A DNA stretch of 8,940 nucleotides. Origin: JBHHYU01 sp046757725. Its GTDB lineage: Bacteria > Desulfobacterota > Binatia > UBA9968. Every line of letters starts with the position of its first letter. The stretch's first letter is position 1. The stretch lies in contig JBHHYU010000109.1 of assembly GCA_046757725.1 (NCBI GenBank), positions 1 to 8,940 on the forward strand, in the 5' to 3' direction. Under the pieces are notes generated by a model, which saw only the letters and a program-made list of their open reading frames with translations, was not told where the DNA came from and did not search any database. The translations under genes and the position numbers were made by a program. Below, piece by piece: positions 7,253-8,940 of this stretch.

Positions 7253-7659
7253 CCTATTCCACGATTCGTCTTGACAGCCGAGGCGGATGCAGATCTCCTC
7301 TCCTCGTTCTTCCACGGGGAGCACCGTATGACGTTGGGGGACAATATGGCCTATAATTCTATCTAGAGTGGAGCCTCGATTGAATTGGTAGCCTTTGAGC
7401 TTGTCATCCCGAATCCTGCCAAGGCGGTGGCCCCCCCACAAAAGCCTCCTCATCCCAATGCCGCGAGGTTGTTTATTGCTTATATGCTTTTCCGGGAGGG
7501 CAAGAGGTGATGCGAAGCCTTGGGAGGAACCCTATCCAGGTAGACGTTCATTAGCCTCTTCCAGGAATCAAGGAGCTAAAATTCGGCAATATCCATTGGT
7601 TCTCTTACGTCAGACAGTACAACGAATACGAAAAGGAATTCCGAGAAATTTTCTTGTAA
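7253..7659 (+). pseudogene. decayed C-terminal part of an ABC-transporter extracellular solute-binding protein
   Basis: Reading the + strand and allowing one frame change recovers a clear C-terminal domain of a family 1 periplasmic binding protein (iron(III)/thiamine-type). In the first frame, GEHRMTLGDNMAYN (7316-7357) is followed by stop TAG 7364, then ASIELVAFELVIPNPAKAVA and PPHPNAARLFIAYMLFREG up to 7501. Loss of one base near 7499-7501 shifts the frame to QEVMRSLGRNPIQVDVH (7501-7551). A TAG at 7552 interrupts again, then PLPGIKELKFGNIHWFSY and VRQYNEYEKEFREIFL lead to TAA 7657-7659. The PHPNAA..F....L..EGQ block is the family hallmark. The N-terminal two thirds and signal peptide are missing, and the remnant begins directly after the merR stop. 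The first part (7253-7315) reads open but is less recognizable. The assignment is from remembered family patterns, not a search. Confidence 0.75.
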
Positions 7660-7679
7660 TGAGCTTCGAAAACTCCAGG

Positions 7680-7698
7680 TGGCCCCACTGGGGGGCCA
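7680..7698 (+). terminator. GC-rich hairpin before the aldolase gene, possible weak terminator
   Basis: TGGCCCC (7680-7686) pairs perfectly with GGGGCCA (7692-7698) around the loop ACTGG. It lies 20 bases after the last stop of the pseudogene. The following bases (GGTTGTAATAAG) contain no T-run, so a classical intrinsic terminator is not demonstrated. It could end the upstream transcript weakly or sit in the leader of the aldolase gene. Confidence 0.35.
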
Positions 7699-7725
7699 GG
7701 TTGTAATAAGGGGGAGGTTACCCAG

Positions 7726-8388
7726 ATGGAGAAGAGCGCTTTAGAAGATCTTAAAAAAGACTACGTGACTGCTCTAAGAATCATCAACCAGCAGGGGTTG
7801 AGCGACGCCTTTGCCCACTTGAGTGCCCGGATCGAGGGGGATCAGAAGATGCTCTTCATGCCGAGGAAAAGCCCGGCCCTGGTGAAGCCAAGGGAACTGT
7901 TTGTGGTTGATTTCGATAAAGAGGTTCCCCAGTCCGGGGTGCATCAGGCCGTGTACAAAGCCCGAGAGGATGTGGGGGCTGTGATGCACTTCCATTCTCC
8001 CTATACGGTTCTATTGACCGTTGTCGGGCAGACGATCCGCCCCATGCATAATTACAGTGTGATATTTTTTGAGGGTGTACCGACGTTTGAATCCGCAGGA
8101 CAGGTGCAATCCCCTGAAAGGGCCCGCGAGATCGTCCAGACTTTGGGACCATCCAAGGCCGTGCTCCTCAGGGGGCACGGCGCGGTCGTTGTAGCTCAGA
8201 GCGTCCCCGAGGTCTGCATTCTCTCACTCTACCTGGAAGAGTCTGCACGCTTACAGGTGGAGGCAATGAAGTTGGGAGCCCCACAATATATAAGCCGGGA
8301 TGAAGCAGAGAGGATCGCCCGGAGAACCTTTAAACCCGCATCTACACTACGGGCTTGGGAACATTTCAAGACCAAGGTCAAAATCTGA
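7726..8388 (+). CDS. class II aldolase/adducin family protein
   Basis: A 220-residue cytoplasmic protein of the zinc-dependent class II aldolase fold, the family of L-fuculose-1-phosphate aldolase, ribulose-5-phosphate 4-epimerase and related decarboxylases. Visible features are the N-terminal GLSDAFAHLSAR signature (about 25-36), zinc ligands H88 and H90 in MHFHSPY, the third zinc histidine H151 in LLRGHGAVVVA, and a C-terminal helical region with LYLEESARLQVEAMKLG. In the family the catalytic acid is usually a Glu four residues before the His of the ExxxH segment; here H73 is preceded at that spacing by Gln (Q69, in VPQSGVHQAVY). E66 is nearby but out of register. ATG 7726 has GGAGGT at 7713-7718, seven bases upstream. 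Substrate cannot be deduced. The adjacent solute-binding-protein remnant hints at a former uptake and catabolism cluster, which is inference. Confidence 0.9.
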   Translation: MEKSALEDLKKDYVTALRIINQQGLSDAFAHLSARIEGDQKMLFMPRKSPALVKPRELFVVDFDKEVPQSGVHQAVYKAREDVGAVMHFHSPYTVLLTVVGQTIRPMHNYSVIFFEGVPTFESAGQVQSPERAREIVQTLGPSKAVLLRGHGAVVVAQSVPEVCILSLYLEESARLQVEAMKLGAPQYISRDEAERIARRTFKPASTLRAWEHFKTKVKI

Positions 8389-8457
8389 ATTGTTGCCTCG
8401 TCTTTGGAATAGTGGTGCTTTCTAATGAACCGGGTTTGGGATCTTGAACATGGAGGG

Positions 8458-8575
8458 GGGCCTCAAGTCCTTTTCGTGGAACGGGATTGTCCAAGAGTTC
8501 TTTGAACTCCCAGGTGATCTGATAAGCAAGGTGCGTTGAGACCCAACGTCTGAATCGGTTCTCGTACACCCGCTC
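8458..8575 (-). pseudogene. possible coding remnant of unknown family
   Basis: On the minus strand, reading leftward from 8575 right after a TAG stop (8576-8578), the translation looks protein-like: ERVYENRFRRWVSTHLAYQ followed by ITWEFKELLDNPVPRKGLEA. It becomes less natural past a run of G/C near 8453-8462, where another frame gives MFKIPNP, suggesting a frameshift. I do not recognize the family. It has no N-terminus and no good start, although a GTG (8567-8569) exists in frame. It may be chance. Confidence 0.25.
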
Positions 8576-8744
8576 CTAGTGTAGTGGCTCTTAAATGAAG
8601 GCACTTATTCTCCGACGTAACAGTTTAGAATCCGGGAATGAAATTTCATGGCAAAGACCCTAGTTCCCAAGACATCACTGCATGTTCTCATCCCGCCGGC
8701 ATGGTGCCTATCCGCCGCCATGATGTCCGACCAATGTTTCTCTA

Positions 8745-8841
8745 TTCACCACGAAGCGCGCCAAGGACACGAAGAACGGACAACTGGATTAGAAAAGCGA
8801 CCGGAGTTCAAGAGGCTATTGTCTTCCTTCGTGCTCTTCGC
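8745..8841. repeat. degenerate inverted repeat of the CACGAAG type
   Basis: The left arm (TTCACCACGAAG from 8745, core 8760-8777 ending GGACACGAAGAAC) and the right arm (8824-8841, TTCCTTCGTGCTCTTCGC) are imperfect reverse complements, matching at 13 of 18 aligned positions in the core, around a spacer of about 46 bases. Sequences of the form CACCACGAAGGACACGAAG, paired with their complement, are a recurring intergenic motif in environmental bacterial genomes as I remember them. This copy looks worn. A non-autonomous palindromic element is the best guess. Confidence 0.45.
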
Positions 8842-8867
8842 ATGCAGCCTATACGGTTGCTTGTCTA

Positions 8868-8937
8868 GCCGGTGAAAGTCCGGTCGCGGGAATTGGTTGT
8901 TTGCCCGCGTAGTTATACTCGACACCCCCGAGGGGTG
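8868..8937 (+). ncRNA. run of three hairpins, possible fragment of group II intron domain I
   Basis: Three consecutive stems are visible: CCGG/CCGG around TGAAAGT (8869-8883), CGCGGG/CCCGCG (8885-8890 and 8904-8909), and CACCCC/GGGGTG around CGA (8923-8937). The core GCCGGTGAAAGTCCGG followed by a CGCGGG-AATTGGTTGT-type loop resembles domain I of bacterial group II introns as I remember it. A cobalamin riboswitch also has a GCCGGTG..A..TCCGG core, but its other conserved parts are not visible. No GUGYG intron 5' end is found at a fitting distance upstream, so this may be a fragment or a different RNA. The window edge cuts it off. Confidence 0.35.
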
Positions 8938-8940
8938 ACC

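Larger units (their letters stand above)
8389..8940. other. 552-base stretch without an intact gene
   Basis: No reading frame here has a credible start, ribosome binding site and recognizable protein together. The stretch holds a possible minus-strand coding remnant (8458-8575), a 12-bp perfect palindrome ATGAAATTTCAT (8638-8649), a degenerate inverted repeat (8745-8841), and a run of hairpins at the right edge (8868-8937). No clear terminator follows the aldolase stop. It looks like decayed, rearranged DNA. Confidence 0.6.

Noticed and set aside
7271..7276. TTGACA hexamer after merR
   Set aside because: No -10-like sequence at 16-18 bases downstream.
7328..7357. Possible sigma-70 promoter, ATGACG with an 18-base gap to a perfect TATAAT
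   Set aside because: It lies inside the solute-binding protein remnant, where TAT AAT encodes a plausible conserved Tyr-Asn, and it is about 370 bases from the next gene. Chance or coding constraint explains it.
7202..7453. 83-codon minus-strand open frame over the end of merR and the remnant
   Set aside because: It is the shadow of the + strand coding sequence, and its translation resembles no family I know.
8531..8535. GTGCG as a group II intron 5' end
   Set aside because: It is about 340 bases before the domain I-like core, further than expected, and the intervening sequence looks like coding remnant and palindromic repeat.
8868..8937. Cobalamin riboswitch
   Set aside because: The GCCGGTG..A..TCCGG core fits, but the AGGGAA box upstream and the CCCGC-ACTGT segment downstream are not present.
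1..8940. CRISPR array, toxin-antitoxin pair, defence system or prophage genes
   Set aside because: No regularly spaced repeats and no recognizable proteins of these classes on either strand.

Overview
The left four fifths of this window is a housekeeping translation operon on the + strand. The order is tRNA-Val(GAC) 3' end, thrS, infC, rpmI, rplT, pheS, pheT, ihfA, then a small MerR-family regulator gene. From memory this order is typical of Desulfobacterota (former Deltaproteobacteria) and is also found in some related deep lineages such as NC10/Rokubacteria-like bacteria. The protein sequences are clearly bacterial, but the exact phylum cannot be settled from this window.

Positions 1-7252 are tightly packed, with gaps of about 14 to 92 bases, and are probably one transcription unit. 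The genes supply two aminoacyl-tRNA synthetases (ThrRS and the PheRS alpha/beta pair), initiation factor IF3, ribosomal proteins L35 and L20, the IHF alpha DNA-bending subunit, and a MerR-like DNA-binding protein. Three points stand out. infC has no canonical start codon in its N-terminal region and almost certainly starts at AUA behind a perfect Shine-Dalgarno. PheT lacks the whole EMAP-like tRNA-binding (B2) domain near its N-terminus. The three synthetase genes thrS, pheS and pheT have no visible Shine-Dalgarno, whereas infC, rpmI, rplT and ihfA do.

Right after the merR stop codon the character changes. Positions 7253-7659 hold the decayed C-terminal part of an extracellular solute-binding protein of an ABC transporter, with in-frame stops and one frameshift. 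A GC-rich hairpin follows, then an intact class II aldolase/adducin-family gene (7726-8388) that keeps its three zinc histidines but has Gln where the catalytic Glu is expected.

The last 550 bases (8389-8940) carry no convincing intact gene. They hold a possible minus-strand coding remnant, a degenerate inverted repeat of the CACGAAG/CTTCGTG type, and a run of three strong hairpins at the right edge that may be part of a group II intron domain I. Positions 7253-8940 look like a rearranged, decaying accessory stretch joined to the conserved operon. I did not find a convincing new multi-gene system here; the main points of interest are the variations inside the operon and the structured right edge.
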